From Moringa oleifera (taxonomy: Eukaryota; Streptophyta; Magnoliopsida; Brassicales; Moringaceae), in assembly GCA_021397835.1 (NCBI GenBank), contig JAJFZO010000287.1, positions 560,501-624,500 on the forward strand: a DNA stretch of 64,000 bases. The letters are read 5' to 3'. A program made the translations under genes and the position numbers. The notes under the pieces were generated by a model. It was not told the DNA's origin. It saw only the letters and a program-made list of their open reading frames with translations, and did no database searches. This document shows positions 40,214 through 52,795 of the stretch, one piece after another. Within the stretch, counting starts at the first letter, position 1; every line of letters begins with the position of its first letter.

Positions 40214-41120
40214 ATGGAAGCTTCACAATCAGACAAGCTAATGTCAATGATGGTCCAAAGTTATGCAGCTGAGTATTGGTCAGAAAATTACAACAAGAAT
40301 TTAGAGACTATCTAATAGAAAGCTTTGAGTCTAGATTGCCAAAAGAAACAAAACTACGCTTGAAAGCAAATGTGTGTCAGAACTATCACAATTATAAAAT
40401 CTCTTAAGCCAACAAGACAAGGATAAGTTTGACGAACAGTATGGTCATATCAAAACTTTGTTATTCGTACAAGTTGAGGAAACCTTGATTGATGTCGTAG
40501 TAAAGTTTTGGGACCCTGTCTATCAATGCTTTAATTTTAGAGAAGTAGATTTAACGCCCACTTTGGAGGAATATATTACGTTGCTGGGCATGAAGTTCAA
40601 GACACTCGATAAGATTTACATAAAAAAGAAAAAGTCAATTCTTAGAGTTAAACAACTATCCCTTATTTTGGGGATACAAAAAAAAAAGACTGAGAAACAT
40701 ATAAAGAGAAAAAAGGGAAGCGAATGCTTGACAAAAGATTTTCTCTTGGAGTTCATGTGGAATCATATCAAAGAGGATGTTAAGAAAGTTGGCTTAACTT
40801 TAGCCATCTATGGACTAGTGTTGTTTCCAAAGGTTTAAGGGCAGATTGAAATGGCAATCGTGGATCTTTTTAGTACAATTAATCATGATATCAATCTGGA
40901 TCAAAGTAGAGACTTTCATGTCACTGAACCATTGTAGGTGGAACGATGAAGGCAAAATATTTGGTGGACTACAGTTATTGTACATATGGCTGAGGAGTCA
41001 TTTTATGAGTACTGAGGGAGTATTCAAAGCCTTTCTAAATAAGAATCCAATTGAAGATTTTTGTAAAGCAACATGGCCTGTGTCAAAGACAATGAAAGAA
41101 CGAAAGAATGGATGAGATTT
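40214..41120 (+). pseudogene. gag N-terminal region with plant-mobile-domain-like segment
   Basis: Reading starts MEASQSDKLMS at 40214 and soon meets a stop. From 40410 the text KFDEQYGHIKTLLFVQVEE and FWDPVYQCFNFREVDLTPTL (followed by EEY) matches the pattern of the plant mobile / DUF7745-like domain found in some gypsy gag proteins. After insertions it continues through DFLLEFMWNHIKEDVKKVGL and IYGLVLFPKV to about 40838, then in another frame to 41115. A related sequence is present on the minus strand near 60450. Its role in the element is not established. Here it is broken by stops. Confidence 0.7.
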
Positions 41121-41499
41121 TTCTTCGAATGGCAAAAGAGGAAGTTCGCTGGTTAGCCTAATGGATCTTATACGAGTCTATTTTATATTGATGTGGAAAG
41201 TTCAATTGTGTACCATTATTAGGATTATGGGGTGGAATTGGATATACGTCACTTTTAGTGCTTAGATAACTCAGAGTAAAACAGTTTGTTCTAGTAACTC
41301 ATGGGCTGGCAAATGAGGAATTCATTTATGATGAGTCAAACGCCTCAAATTAGATCAATAAAATTATAGAAGCATGGAAGTAGACTTACCGAATTGCAAC
41401 AGGGAAGCTAACAGATAAGGCTACACTAGGATATAACCAAGGGAAAGCTAGAAGGGTTAGAAATGTTACTTTACTAGGTTAGTTGTTACATCTAAAATC

Positions 41500-42310
41500 T
41501 TCTCATATCCTGACATCGAATAAAGTAAAAACTAAAAGATACAAACAGGAGATAAAAAATTAAGAAATTAAGAAAGCTAAACTCCACGAGAAAATACATT
41601 CTCTACAATATGAAGCGCAAGTTCAAGAGGAAATTGTCAAAAAGACCAGGGAAGAAAGGGATGTAACTAGGAAGGAAGCAAAATATGTAAGGGATAACTA
41701 CAAAAAATTGAGAATGGAAGATAAGATCGAAACATGAACTCGCATAGTTAGGAGGAAAGAAGGAAAACTCAAACTGCTCACGACACAAACTAGATCACTT
41801 GCAAGAGTAAATGCAAGAAAAGGACCAATAATTGGGGTGGAGCTTTCAAAAGCGATATCAGTTGACCATAGCCTTATAGGAGTCAGAATGGGAAATTTGA
41901 AGGCTGAGGAATATGGTAGAGCTTAATGATCTTCGACATTTGAAAGAAATTAAAGAACTGATGCAAATGCAATAACTATAGGAGGAAAAATACCAACGTA
42001 AAATGTTTCATTTGAAGTACATGCTGAAATAAGATAACCTACGTGCTGAACAAGAAAAGGCATTAGAAAATTCAGAATTTTGGGAGAACAAGGCACAAGA
42101 AATATATGGCAACTAGTGCAAAAATAAAGAAGAATATATGGAAAAATTGAAAAACAACTAAGAAAACATCAATATCATCTTACTTTGAGTTGATAAAGCC
42201 ATAAAAATTGCTACAATAATGTATCACAAAATTGAAGAATTTAGAAAGAAGATCTCAACATGGAATGAAAGCTCAAAAGAATTGACTACTTTCTTAGATC
42301 ACATCTAGCA
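41500..42310 (+). pseudogene. gag coiled-coil region (degenerate)
   Basis: Lys/Glu-rich text is readable in fragments (for example VQEEIVKKTREERDVTRKEA) and suggests a long coiled coil, followed by similar Glu/Lys/Gln-rich stretches. Many stops are present. The position between the mobile-domain-like segment and the capsid-type gag matches the minus-strand fragment at 58790-59560. Confidence 0.55.
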
Positions 42311-42579
42311 TTTGTACCAAATGGCTTGGGATATCCTTAATTATGGACTCAATGTTAAATATTGACTGTGTATACGGATGCTTTATGAAATTAATGAGAA
42401 TCCATATTTGTTTTCAAATTGCAAAGTTAACAAATTCCTTAATATCTTTGCATTCATACTAACTTATCATGCATGCATACATTCCATTTTGACACTAAAA
42501 TATTGGATTTGGGATAACAAGACAAGTATAGGGAAATTAAAGCACCATTTCATTATAAAGACCTACGAAACTCGCTCGA

Positions 42580-43590
42580 AAACAAAAGCTAATATGGAAA
42601 ATCAACAAGCTAGGATGGAAAGATTAGAGAACATGCAAAGAACCCAACATGAGATGATAAGAAACCAATAAGAGGCACAAGAGAAGATGGTACGTAGTCA
42701 AAAAGAGATGCAGCCTCAATTCCTCTAAATGATGAAGATGATGCAATCAATAGTTAACGAAAAAGGAGTTCCTGTGGAACAAAAGGCTCTGAGAATATAC
42801 ATGCTGGGGGAAATGAGACCTTTATAGCCCACCAAGGAAATCCTTTCCCTGATTATCCACCAAGGTAAATTACCCCTATTCATAAACCAAGGTGTGGTGC
42901 ACACTCTAGGATGCCAAAAGCTGGGGAACCAATCTGTGTGCCTGACTTAGATGACCTAATAGAAATAGAAAAGTTAAGGACTAAAAATGTCAACAATAAG
43001 GAATTATTGTAGAAGTATGAAATGTTGGCAGAAAAGTGAAAGTGTTTAAGGAGGCTTGAAAATTTTAAGGGCTAGATATTTTAGACCTTAGCTTAGTGCC
43101 TGGACTAATATTATCGCCAAAGTTCGAAGCACCTGAATTTGATAAATTCGATGGAACTAAATGCCCACGCACACATATTCGCATGTACTTACATAAGTGC
43201 ATGGATATAAGGACAATTAAAAGCTGCTGATACATTACTTCCAAGATAGCCTAAAGGAAGAAGTGCTAGATTGGTACACTAACTTAGAAGCCTCTAAAAT
43301 TCAATCATGCAAAGATCTAGCCGTTGCTTTCATGGCTCACTACTGGCATATGGTAGAGCTTAAACCAAATCGAGTTACTTTACAAAATATGTGCAAGAAA
43401 AATGATGAATCCTTCAAAGAATATGCTCGATGGTGGCATGAAGTTGCAGTAAGAGTCCATCCAACTTTGTTCAAAGATGAGTTTTTAGAATTATTTGTTA
43501 ATAATCGGAAGCCCCCATTTTATGAGAAGCTGCTTGGTATGACAGGTGAAAATTTTATCAAGATAGTTAAACAGGGGGAGATTTTTTAGA
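42580..43590 (+). pseudogene. gag capsid-like region
   Basis: MENQQARMERLENMQRTQHE (about 42594) precedes a degenerate spacer. From about 43100 the text FEAPEFDKFDGTKCPRTHIR leads into LDWYTNLEASKIQSCKDLAV and FMAHYWHMVELKPNRVTLQN, then ESFKEYARWWHEVAVRVHP. This is the classic retrotransposon gag (capsid) profile with W-Y/F spacing. In an active element it would package the RNA. The frame ends at a stop at 43587. Confidence 0.85.
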
Positions 43591-43599
43591 ATGCCTATA

Positions 43600-44130
43600 G
43601 ACTTGGATGGTTGAAGGATCCAAACAATACGAAGAAAGCTACAACAGGAAAGAAAAAAGAAAGAGAAACAAACCATATTTCTCAATAAACTTTTTATCAA
43701 CCTTTGTTTTTCAACCCGCGACCTCATCCATGCCAGTTTCCAAGGAGTCCGTACCCTACACCTTACTATTCAGCCACAAATGTCATTAGCACAGTACCAA
43801 GGCCAGCAACACAGCAACAATCATTGACATTACCATTTCTTGTTGCTCTTCAAAACCTTAACCAACCTAATCCCCAACAAGTAAGACCCCAAAGACAACG
43901 TCCAAGGGTCCCCATAAGATCGATCCTCACGACATATACAGAGTTATATCCCTAAATACTAGAACGAAGTCTAGTAGTCCCAGCATTTTTGAAACCGATG
44001 CAATCTCCATATCTAAAGTGGTATGACATAAAGGCGACTTGTGCTTACCATAGTGGAGCGGTTCGGCACAATATAGAGAATTGCACAGCATTTAAGTATA
44101 AGGTCCAATCTTTAGTTAATTATTAGGCCT
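43600..44130 (+). pseudogene. gag C-terminus: Pro/Gln-rich linker and zinc-knuckle-like motif
   Basis: A Pro/Gln-rich stretch at 43704-43940 is followed near 44041 by CAYHSGAVRHNIENCTAFK. That resembles the C-x2-H/YH-GA-GH-ENC nucleic-acid-binding segment of TAT-lineage gag proteins. Stops separate it from the capsid frame. Confidence 0.65.
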
Positions 44131-44559
44131 TGAGATTTGATATAGACCCCAGCCCAAATGTGGGTAATAATCCACTATCAACACATGGGCAATCGACAGT
44201 TAACATGTTAGAAACTATAGAAGAAGGACCGTTAATAGCCCCAATTGAAAAAGTGAAGGCATTCGTGATAGCATGCCCACTTAAGATGATAAATCCTCAA
44301 GAAAATATAGGAATTCTATTGGCAACCACTCAGCTAAAACTAGTTATCAAGGTACTAACGCCTTTTCTATACAAGAATACACATGTTGTTCCTTGGAATT
44401 ATCAGGTCCAGATAAAAAAAAAAGAATATGATGTAGCTAACGTGGCAGGGCTAAACCATATGACTTTGATGGGAGGTGTTATTGCCCAACAGGACCTAAA
44501 GAAAAACAAGTTACAGCCCACTCAACTGAGAAGGAGAAAGAAAAAAAAGTTGGTAAAAA

Positions 44560-45200
44560 ACATCTTGTCACTAAAGATGAGGCTCTGAAGTTTTTAAAAT
44601 TCATCAAGTATAGCGAATACAATGTGATTGACCAATTACAAAAAATACCAACAAAGATCTCATTGTTATCACTCTCACTAAGTTCAAAGTCTCATTGTGA
44701 ATCCCTAATAAAGGTGTTAAGGAATGCCTATGTACTCCATGACATATCGTTAGGAAAGATATGTGACTTGGTAGGAAACCTAACGGCTCATAATTTTATC
44801 ATGTTCACTGATGATGAAATTCCAATGGATGGGAGAGGTTCTACCAAGGCCTTACATATCAATTGAGTGTAAGTGCCTTACCATCTCTAAGGTCTTGATG
44901 ATAATGGGTCCTCATTGAATGTAATGCCTTATCAACTCTGAGGAGGCTTCCCTTGGATATGTCATGCATGAGTCAAAGCACAACAATCGTACGAGCATTT
45001 GACAGCTTAAAAAGGGAAGTGATTGAGGTTATGGAAGTGCCAATAAGGATAGGTTCATACACCTATAACATTGATTCCAAGTGATGGACATTAACACCGC
45101 TTTTAACTGCTTGCTCGAAAGACTTTGGATTCATATGGTAGGGGCTATGTCTTCGGCCGTACACTAGTAGTTCAAAATGATTGTTCTCATCGCCATTAAA
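44560..45200 (+). pseudogene. Retroviral-type aspartic protease (degenerate)
   Basis: Near 44893-44925 the sequence reads DDNGSSLNVMP, the active-site loop of clan AA proteases in this lineage (D-N/T-G-S). Upstream, FTDDEIPMDGRGSTKALHI is the usual lead-in. Frameshifts around the site rule out activity. Confidence 0.75.
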
Positions 45201-45379
45201 GGAGAGCATTATAACTTTAATTTTATCAAGTCACTCCTATATTGAGGCTCTAGAAAACACTAAAGATTATTCATCCAAAGCATTAAAATTTGTGAACGCT
45301 ATTGAACACGCATGGGCATGGGAGCTTCGCGTCTCTGAAAATATGAAATTTTAATTGGGGCAAATCTTAGGTAAAAAGT

Positions 45380-45490
45380 GCAATGTCGAAAGAGGATTAT
45401 GGAAGAATTTGCAAGGGATAGTGTTGGCCTTGCATATCCTTGAAAACAAGGATCAAATTGGCTTGGGTTACAAAAAGACCAGAGCAAAGA
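45380..45490 (+). pseudogene. G-patch-like segment between protease and RT
   Basis: The text WKNLQGI ... ENKDQIGLGYKKTRAKK resembles the glycine-rich GLG-type patch that TAT-lineage elements often have after the protease. It is short and disrupted, so the assignment rests on motif and position. Confidence 0.5.
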
Positions 45491-45981
45491 AAAGGTAAAT
45501 GATGGAAGAAAATGAGAAAAAGAGGAAGATGCTATTTGAAAGGAAAACTTATGAGTCAAAGCCTATCGACTATAGTATCTCATTGCATCGAGTATTCAGA
45601 TGAGCTAGTTTTATTATCCCTAAGGAGCCAATTCTTGTTATCATCAAAACTAGAAGTCAGCTTCCTGAGAGCTTTCTCACATTTTAATCAACATGATAGG
45701 AGATTCATACATAAAGGAGAGAGATTGTGGAATCCGTCCATATCCTCTAGGATTTTCTTTGAATAATGGGACGAAAATTGAACTGCCTGTAGTTTTCACT
45801 GTTGAGAAAATGTGATTTTCTAACTTTATGTTTAAACTTTATCACTATTAATGAATGCACTTTTTATTTTCAGCCAATTTGGTTTATTCTTCACCTTTTT
45901 GTTCTCATTCATTTTCAATCATTCAAATAAGATATTCCCATTTTCATTTCTAAGGTCACATAAAATGAATATTCTAATTCT

Positions 45982-47060
45982 ATGAATTTTAATTTTAAAT
46001 TGAACCCAGAAGAATTTCTATATCAAAATGATCTTGAATCAAAAGAAAATGGTGAAAAACATATATTACCCTCAGATTTATTAAGAATGATTAAACAAGA
46101 GGGAAAAATTATGTCATATAAAAAGTTCATGGAGACCATTAATTTGGAAAATGAAACAGAAAAAAAAGAAGTAAAAATTGGGATTACTCTACCTTTCGAC
46201 ATAAAAGAAGAGTTGATAAAATTGCTAAGGGAATATTTAGATGTGTTTGCATGGCCAAGGCTAGATAGTAGTATCGTCGAGCATAAATTACCACTAAAAT
46301 TAGGATGTCCACTAGTTCAACAAAAGCTGAGAAGAATAAAGCTAGAAGTGTTGTTAAAGATTAAAGAAGACATCCAAAAACAATTAAATGAAGGGTTTAT
46401 AATCATGGCACGTTACCCAAAATAAGTAGCTAACATAGTCCTAGTACCAAAGAAAGATGGCAAGGTACAAACGTGTGTAGATTACAGAGATCTCAATCGA
46501 GTAAGTCCCAAAGATAATTTTTCATTGCCGCATATCAACACTTTTGTGGATAATACAACCAAATATTCTTTATTTTCTTTAATGGATGGATACTTGAAAT
46601 ATAATCAAATAAAATTGGCACTAGACAATAAGGAAAAAAAACCATATTTATCACCCCTTGGGGAACATTTTGCTATCATGTAATGCTGTTTGGGTTGAAA
46701 AACGCCACCATAACTTACTAACGTGCTATGGTAATCTTATTTCATGATATGATGCATAAAATAATTGAAGTCTATGTTGATGACATGATAGCCAAATCCA
46801 AGAAAGATGAAGATCATATGTAGGACTTAAGAAAGCTTTTTGAGAGACTTCAAAAATGTTGGTTACAGTTAAATCTGAATAAGTGCACTTTCGGCATGAA
46901 ATTAGAAAAACTATTAGGCTTTACAATAAATGAGAAAGTTATTGAAGTCGATCCCAACGAAGTCAAGACAATTCAAAATTTGCCATCATCTAAAATAATG
47001 AAGGAAGTATGGGGCTTTTTGAGAAAGTTGAATTATATTCAAGATTTATAGCCCAATTGA
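45982..47060 (+). pseudogene. Ty3/gypsy reverse transcriptase (degenerate)
   Basis: An open stretch of 147 codons (45982-46425) includes ITLPFDIKEELIKLLREYLD and VFAWPRLDSSIVEHKLPL. Beyond a stop come VPKKDGKVQTCVDYRDLNRV, SPKDNFSLPHI and LFSLMDGYLKYNQIKLA. The catalytic YVDDMIAKSKKDEDHM lies near 46773-46820, followed by LNLNKCTFG and LLGFTINEKVIEVDP. These are the RT signatures in the correct order. Several stops and at least two frameshifts lie between 46660 and 46760. Confidence 0.92.
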
Positions 47061-47159
47061 CAAACATATGTGATCCCATCTTCAAGGTGTTGAGAAAGAA
47101 TTATCCTGGTGAATGGGATAAAAAATGCCAAATAGTATTCGACAAATAAAAAGGTATCT

Positions 47160-48180
47160 ATCCAACCCTCTAGTACTGACACTGCCAATTCCAAGGAAGC
47201 CGTTAATTTTGTATTTGACAGTGTGTGAAAGGTCATTGGGCTACGTATGAGTGCAACAAGATGAGTTTAGCAAGAAAGAGCATGCTATTATTACTTGAGC
47301 AAAAAGTTCACTAATTATGAGTCAAAATATTCATCAATTAAGAAGATTTGTTTTACATTGGCTTGGCTGTACAGAAACTTCGCCAATAGTTGTTGAGTCA
47401 CTTGACATGGGTGATTGATAAGTTAGATCCCATCAAGTGCTTGTTTGAAAAACCTTCATTATTTGGCAAGCTAGCTAAATGACAAGTATTATTATCAGAG
47501 TACGATCTTGTATATGTTTCCTAGAAGATGATTAAAGGAAATGTCATAGCAAACTTTTTGGCTGATCGTGCTAATGAAAACTACCAATCGATAAGGTTTG
47601 ATTTTCTAAATGAGGACTTAATAGGAATTATGCCCATAGAAAAAGAGGAAAGGTCAGACGCTTGGAAAATGTTTTTTGATGGGTCATTGAATATTCTGAG
47701 GCATGGGATTGGTGCAATCCTAAAGTCACTAGATGAACAATACAGTCTATTCATAGCTCAATTAGATTCTAATTCCACTAATAATATTGCCGTGTATGAA
47801 GCCTGCATCATAGGATTAAAAGCTGCAATAGAGAAAAAGGTGGCAAAGTTGGATGTATTTGGAGATTCTACTTTGGTTATATATTAACTAAAAAGAGAAT
47901 AGATGATAAGGCATCCCAAGTTAGTTTGTTACCATAAATTAGCTAAGAAATTACTCAAAAACTTCAAAGAAGTCAGTTTCAATTATCTCCCTAGAGACAA
48001 AAATCAAATGGCAAATGCATTAGCAAAGTTGGCTTCCATGTTTCAATTGATAGAGGGTTCGCGAGTCTTGCTAATCAAAATGAGTATTTTAGACTTTCAA
48101 ATGCATTGCTTAGTAATTAAGGAAGAAAACATTGGCAATCCATGGTATTACAACATTAAAATTTATGTTAAGGATCAATA
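47160..48180 (+). pseudogene. RNase H and second RNase H-like (aRH-type) domains
   Basis: Positions 47210-47390 carry SLGYV-VQQDEFSKKEHAIY and NYESKYSSIKKICFTLAW, the usual RNase H linked to gypsy RT. Positions 47528-47887 are open and read WKMFFDGSLN...GIGAIL, YEACIIGLKAAIE and LDVFGDSTLVI. A further block (47903-48060) has NYLPRDKNQMANALAKLAS. The D, E, D, D residues match an additional RNase H domain of the type known in the TAT/Ogre group. A stop at 47886 separates the last two pieces. Confidence 0.8.
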
Positions 48181-48319
48181 ATACCCAAAAAGGGCATCAG
48201 AGAATGATAAGAGAACCTTAAGAAGGTTAGCCTTGAATTTCATACTAGATAGGGAAGTGCTTTACAAAAAAAGGCTTTAATCAAACTCTATTAAGGTGTG
48301 TTAATGCAAGCAAACTCTG

Positions 48320-49030
48320 GTAATCTTAAGAGAAGTCCATGAAGGTACTTGTAGAACACACACTAGCGGACTCATAATAGCTAGATAAATTATAAAGGGC
48401 AGGTTAATATTGGTTAACAATAGAAAAAGATTACATCTAGTATGTGAGAAAGTGCCACAAATGCCTAATTTATGCTGATAAGATACATGTGCCACCATCC
48501 CCTCTACATGTCATGAATGCACCTTAGCCATTTTCAATGTGGGGTTTTGATGTCATCAGGCCCATTACCCCAAAAGCTTCTAATGGACACAAATTTATCC
48601 TAGTATTCATTGATTACTTCACGAAATGGGTGGAAGCTAATTTTTTTGCTAATGTTACTAAGGTTGTGGTCAATTGTTTTATAAAAAAAATAAATCATTT
48701 GTTGATACAGCTTGTTAGAGCAAATTATCTCAGATAATGCTTAAAATCTAAACAGTAAGGCTATGAAAGATATTTGTAAATAATTTAAGATTTGACACCA
48801 TAATTCAACAGTCTACCATCCTAAAATAAATGGGGCAGTAGAAGCTGCGAATAAAAACATCAAGAAGATAGTGCAAAAAATAACAGTAGTCTATAAAAAT
48901 TAGCATGAAATGCAACCCTTTGCATTACTTGCTTATAAGACTATAGTAAGAACCTCTACTAGGGCAATTTCTTATTCATTAATATATGAAATTAAAGTTG
49001 TATTGCCCATAGAAGTTGAAATTCCTTCAT
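48320..49030 (+). pseudogene. Retrotransposon integrase (degenerate)
   Basis: The zinc-finger region shows EVHEGTCRTHTSGLI near 48330 and CEKVPQMPNLC-type text near 48450. The core has MWGFDVIRPITPKASNGHKF and ILVFIDYFTKWVEANFF (48537-48640). After a stop come SDNA near 48733 and HPKINGAVEAANKNIKK near 48820, giving the D,D,E triad in order. Stops and frameshifts are frequent, so it is inactive. Confidence 0.85.
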
Positions 49031-50989
49031 TAAGAGTGTTCATGGAATCGAACTAAAAGAAGTAAAGTGGATCAAAGCTCGATATGAACAGTTAAACTTG
49101 ATTGAAGAGAAATGCCTTAAGGCCTATTTGCCACGGGCAATTATACAAAAGCAGAATGAAAAAAGTATATAATAAGAGAGTATGCTTAAGAGTATTTAGA
49201 GAAAGTGATTTAATGTTAAAGAAGATTCCCCGGAATGTTTCAGATCCCTGAGGCAAGTGGACACCAAGTTAGAAAGGCCCATATGTTGTAAAGAGAGCAT
49301 TTTCTAAATAAGCCTTGATTTTAGTTGAAATGAAAGGTGATGATCTCGCTAAACCGATTAATTCAAATATTGTAAAGAAGTATTACGCTTAAAAAGAGGT
49401 GATTTGTCTTCAAAGGAAGAACAAATAGTGTTGGAATCATTCTCTAATGAAAAAGAAGAAAAAGAAAAAAAATTAGTGGTTGTACAATTGCCAAAAAATC
49501 TAGGTTAAAATTAGTGTTCAAATTTTTTTTTAGATGATAAAGATTGTAAAAAGAAAAAAAGGAGTTCTTCGAATGAGATTTGGATAGATAAATAGCATTG
49601 AAATGTTCATTATTCTTTATATTAGGCCCTACTGTCGATCATCGTGACTTTTAATCTAATTTATCATAAAAGTTATTTAAAATATTTTCTATTTAGTTAC
49701 TTGATTACATCTTTACCTAGATATCTTTTCCTCATAAAAAATTCCTAAAAGATATTTGTTATGCAAATTACCATTGCAAATATGATTTAAATAAAGGAGT
49801 TTTAATTCTAAAACTAAATAGTGATCAAATTTAAATGAAGTTATGACATTTTTGAAGCAATGAGTTGTATGTTTCAAATTGACCAAGATAAATCTAGAGA
49901 TGGATAAGAAGCATATTGATCCCTAATGGAGTTAAAAACATAAGCAAAAATCTGATTTGTAGGGAACATTCGGATTCACCAACATCGAAGGGATAATAAA
50001 CCTAAAGTCATTATTAGGATCAAATTCATTGATGTGATCAATCTCAAGAAAGAAAAAGTTTACATGTTGGTCAAATTTTTATGATAAAATGACTGAAAGA
50101 TGATTGCTTTTGTTTCAAAACCCAAAAAAAAAAAAAAAAGAAAACGGGGGAGAGAAAAAAAAAAGCAAGAAGGAAAACAACAAGAAAGACGACCTAAAAG
50201 GGGAGAGAAAAGCGATTATTGCGTCTTCATAAACATGCATACATAATTCATTTCACATTTTATCCTGAAAAAAGTAGGATAAACTTATTAATTAAGGCAT
50301 AAACAATCTCTTAGATAGATCATTTAATTTTTTTTCATTTAAAAAAGAGTAAAATAAAACACTTATTTCCCACAATTATCATAATTGTCAATGATTTTTT
50401 TTATTATTGAACATAGTTATCAGTGAATATTTTTTAGTAGACATAATTCTTTAGATTTTTTAAAATAACTATCAGTGGACAAAGTCTTTTTAAGATCTTA
50501 GAATAGTTGTGAATGGACGAAACTCTTGATCAAAATGGTGTCGATGGATAGAAACTCTTCAAATTTTCTAATAAAAAGGTTAGTGGATGACACCTTTAGA
50601 TTATAGAATGGCCATCCTTAAAGCGATTTTAGATTTTTCAAAGTTGATGACGTCTTTAGAATAGAGCTTTTCATTTTTCAAAGTTGATGTCGCTATTAGA
50701 ATGAAACCCTTTAGATTTATTTATTTATTTTTGTTTTTATTATTATTATTTAGTTGAGGTCATCATGAAAACGGAGCCTTTTTGATTTCTCAAGGCATTG
50801 TTAACTGTTGTTGAGTGAAACATACAAAACTATTCGGTTTCCCTCAAGATCACGTTATTTACAATACGACAGTCTTGTTGCATACAACAAAAAGAGAGAG
50901 ATGAGAATTGAAGAAGAATAAGTAAAGAGAAAAAAGAGGGGCAAAATCAGGTGTCTTAAGTCTTTGTCCAATTTTTGATTCTCAAAAAA
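49031..50989. other. Integrase tail and long 3' untranslated region
   Basis: Short readable C-terminal text, such as KVYNKRVCLRVFRESDLMLK near 49160-49220, fades by about 49500. The rest is non-coding and includes Lys-codon-like poly-A blocks near 50118-50170. A loosely repeated stretch at about 50390-50720 has GTCGATGGA/GTTGATGTCG motifs. Confidence 0.6.
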
Positions 50990-51007
50990 TTAACAAAGAA
51001 GGGCAAC
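50990..51007 (+). other. Polypurine-tract-like sequence
   Basis: TTAACAAAGAAGGGCAAC lies directly before the 3' LTR, the position for plus-strand priming. It is purine-rich with interruptions. A related sequence, GGCAAGAGGGTAGC, precedes the second LTR at 55650-55663. Confidence 0.5.
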
Positions 51008-52795
51008 TGTAAACACCCATTTTACAGCAATACTACAATATTGCCAATTTTGCAATGATGCAATGTTGCCAATTCTGCAGTGTTGCCAATGCTGCAATGC
51101 AATGCTACCAATTCTGCAGTGTTGCCAATGCTACAATGCTACTAATTCTGCAATGCTGTCAATGTTATTCCTCTGGCACACATGTATCTTTTTACTTATC
51201 TTTATGTTATTCTCACTTGCATTTTTATTTACCTTGTATATTGATGTATTTATATTCTTTTATTTACAAATACACACATCTTTTTATATTTTAATGTTGA
51301 ATACATAAAAAATTAAATAATAAATAGATAGTATGTGAAAGTAATGAGAAAAAATTTAATTTAATAGAAAATAGATAAGATGTGATATATAAATTGAAAA
51401 AAAAATGAAGAAAGAATGGTTAGGGGGATTAGTATATGCTTTCATGTTGAATACATAAAATTTGCTTGAAAGAACAAAAAAAAAATAAAAATAAAAGAGA
51501 AAAACATAGATAACTTTAACATATTAAAATTATTTTAAAATAATAAATTTAGATTGTTCATAATATAAAATTATTAGATAAATTAAGTTTTATTTTTATT
51601 TTTTTACTCAATTTAATTATATTTTCAAAAAAGATAAAATCACTTTGACATTATTTTAATTTTTTAAAAAATTAAAATAAAAAATATTTTAAATTTTGAG
51701 AGCATAGAATCATTCAAGAAAGTTATTTTTTAAAAAAAATTATTTTAAAAATAATAATATATGTTTTAAACCTTTGAGAAATATGAAAAGATCTCAAGAG
51801 AGAGATTTTCATATTTTTTATGTAAGAATTATTTTTTAAAAAGTAAAAATAAATAAAAATATATGTTTTTAGCTTTTAAGAGATATAAAAAAATCTTAAG
51901 AGAGATTTTGATACTCTCTAATATAAAATTTATTTAATATTTTTCTAAGAAACTTGAAAAGATTTCAAAAGAAGATTTTCATATTTAAAAATATATTTAT
52001 AAAAAATCTAAGAGAAAAATCTTTGCATTCTCTATTTATGTATATGATCCTTAATTCATTTTTATTTTCAATTATTAGAATTATAAAATTTAAATTTAAG
52101 GTCTATATTTAAAATATCAAATATTAATTATTTCCTTGTGTTAGGGTCATGAAACTTCAAAATTATTTATATGTTTTACGAAATATGGCTATGCGTGTGT
52201 ATCAAAATGTCATTGAATTCACATTGATCACAATAAAAAATATTTTGAGGATTAGTGGGTTGAACAAGAATAGAACCTCCATATTCTCCATAATTAAAAA
52301 AAAATTGTTTTCAGATTAAAGGTTAAGCAAGAGCAAAACCTTTATATCTTCTTCCATAAAATGATTTTAATAATTAAAAGTAAAACAAGAGTTAAATCTT
52401 TATATTCTCTGAAACATTAAAATTTTACTTGTTTTCATATCATGTACATTCCTTGTCAAACATATTTTTTGAAAATCAATTTTAAAAATAAAATGAATTT
52501 TAAAATAGAAAAATAACCATAATTAATTAGTACCAATTTTTGGGTGCCGTGGGGGTGCTAATCCTTCTTCACGCGTAATCGACTCTCGAACCCTTATTTT
52601 TAATTTCAAAAGATCAATGTTGCCTTATTTATTTTTGAAAACAAATGAATTTCAATGTCCAATCACACTATAAAAGGATTGGTGGCAACTTCCTTTATTT
52701 TATTTTCTAAAATCTTTTCAAAAAAAATCACCCAAAATATTACATTTTTTTAAGCCGCTTCAAGAATTCGACTCCGATCGAAGATAAGTTGTGAT
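51008..52795 (+). repeat. 3' LTR of the gypsy element
   Basis: It starts TGTAAACACCC and ends near AAGATAAGTTGTGA. It aligns with the 5' LTR along its length but lacks about 345 bp containing the TATA block. It also has fewer of the 95-bp internal repeats, making it about 1.79 kb rather than 2.34 kb. The end bases differ from the 5' LTR, so the border is accurate to a few bases. Confidence 0.88.

Larger units (their letters stand above)
37156..52795 (+). mobile_element. Degenerate Ty3/gypsy LTR retrotransposon, TAT/Ogre-like, about 15.6 kb
   Basis: Two related LTRs (37156-39490 and 51008-52795) bracket, in order, a primer-site-like sequence, gag, protease, reverse transcriptase, two RNase H-like regions, integrase and a long 3' untranslated region. 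The RT-RNase H-integrase order is Ty3/gypsy. The large size, the long LTRs, the extra gag N-terminal region and the second RNase H-like region before integrase suggest the TAT/Ogre group. All coding regions carry frameshifts and stops. The element splits the unit C copia fragment; the uninterrupted version is seen near 10585 and 30470. GATGT occurs at both outer borders (37154-37158 and 52793-52797) but overlaps the apparent LTR start, so the exact target duplication is uncertain. Confidence 0.9.
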
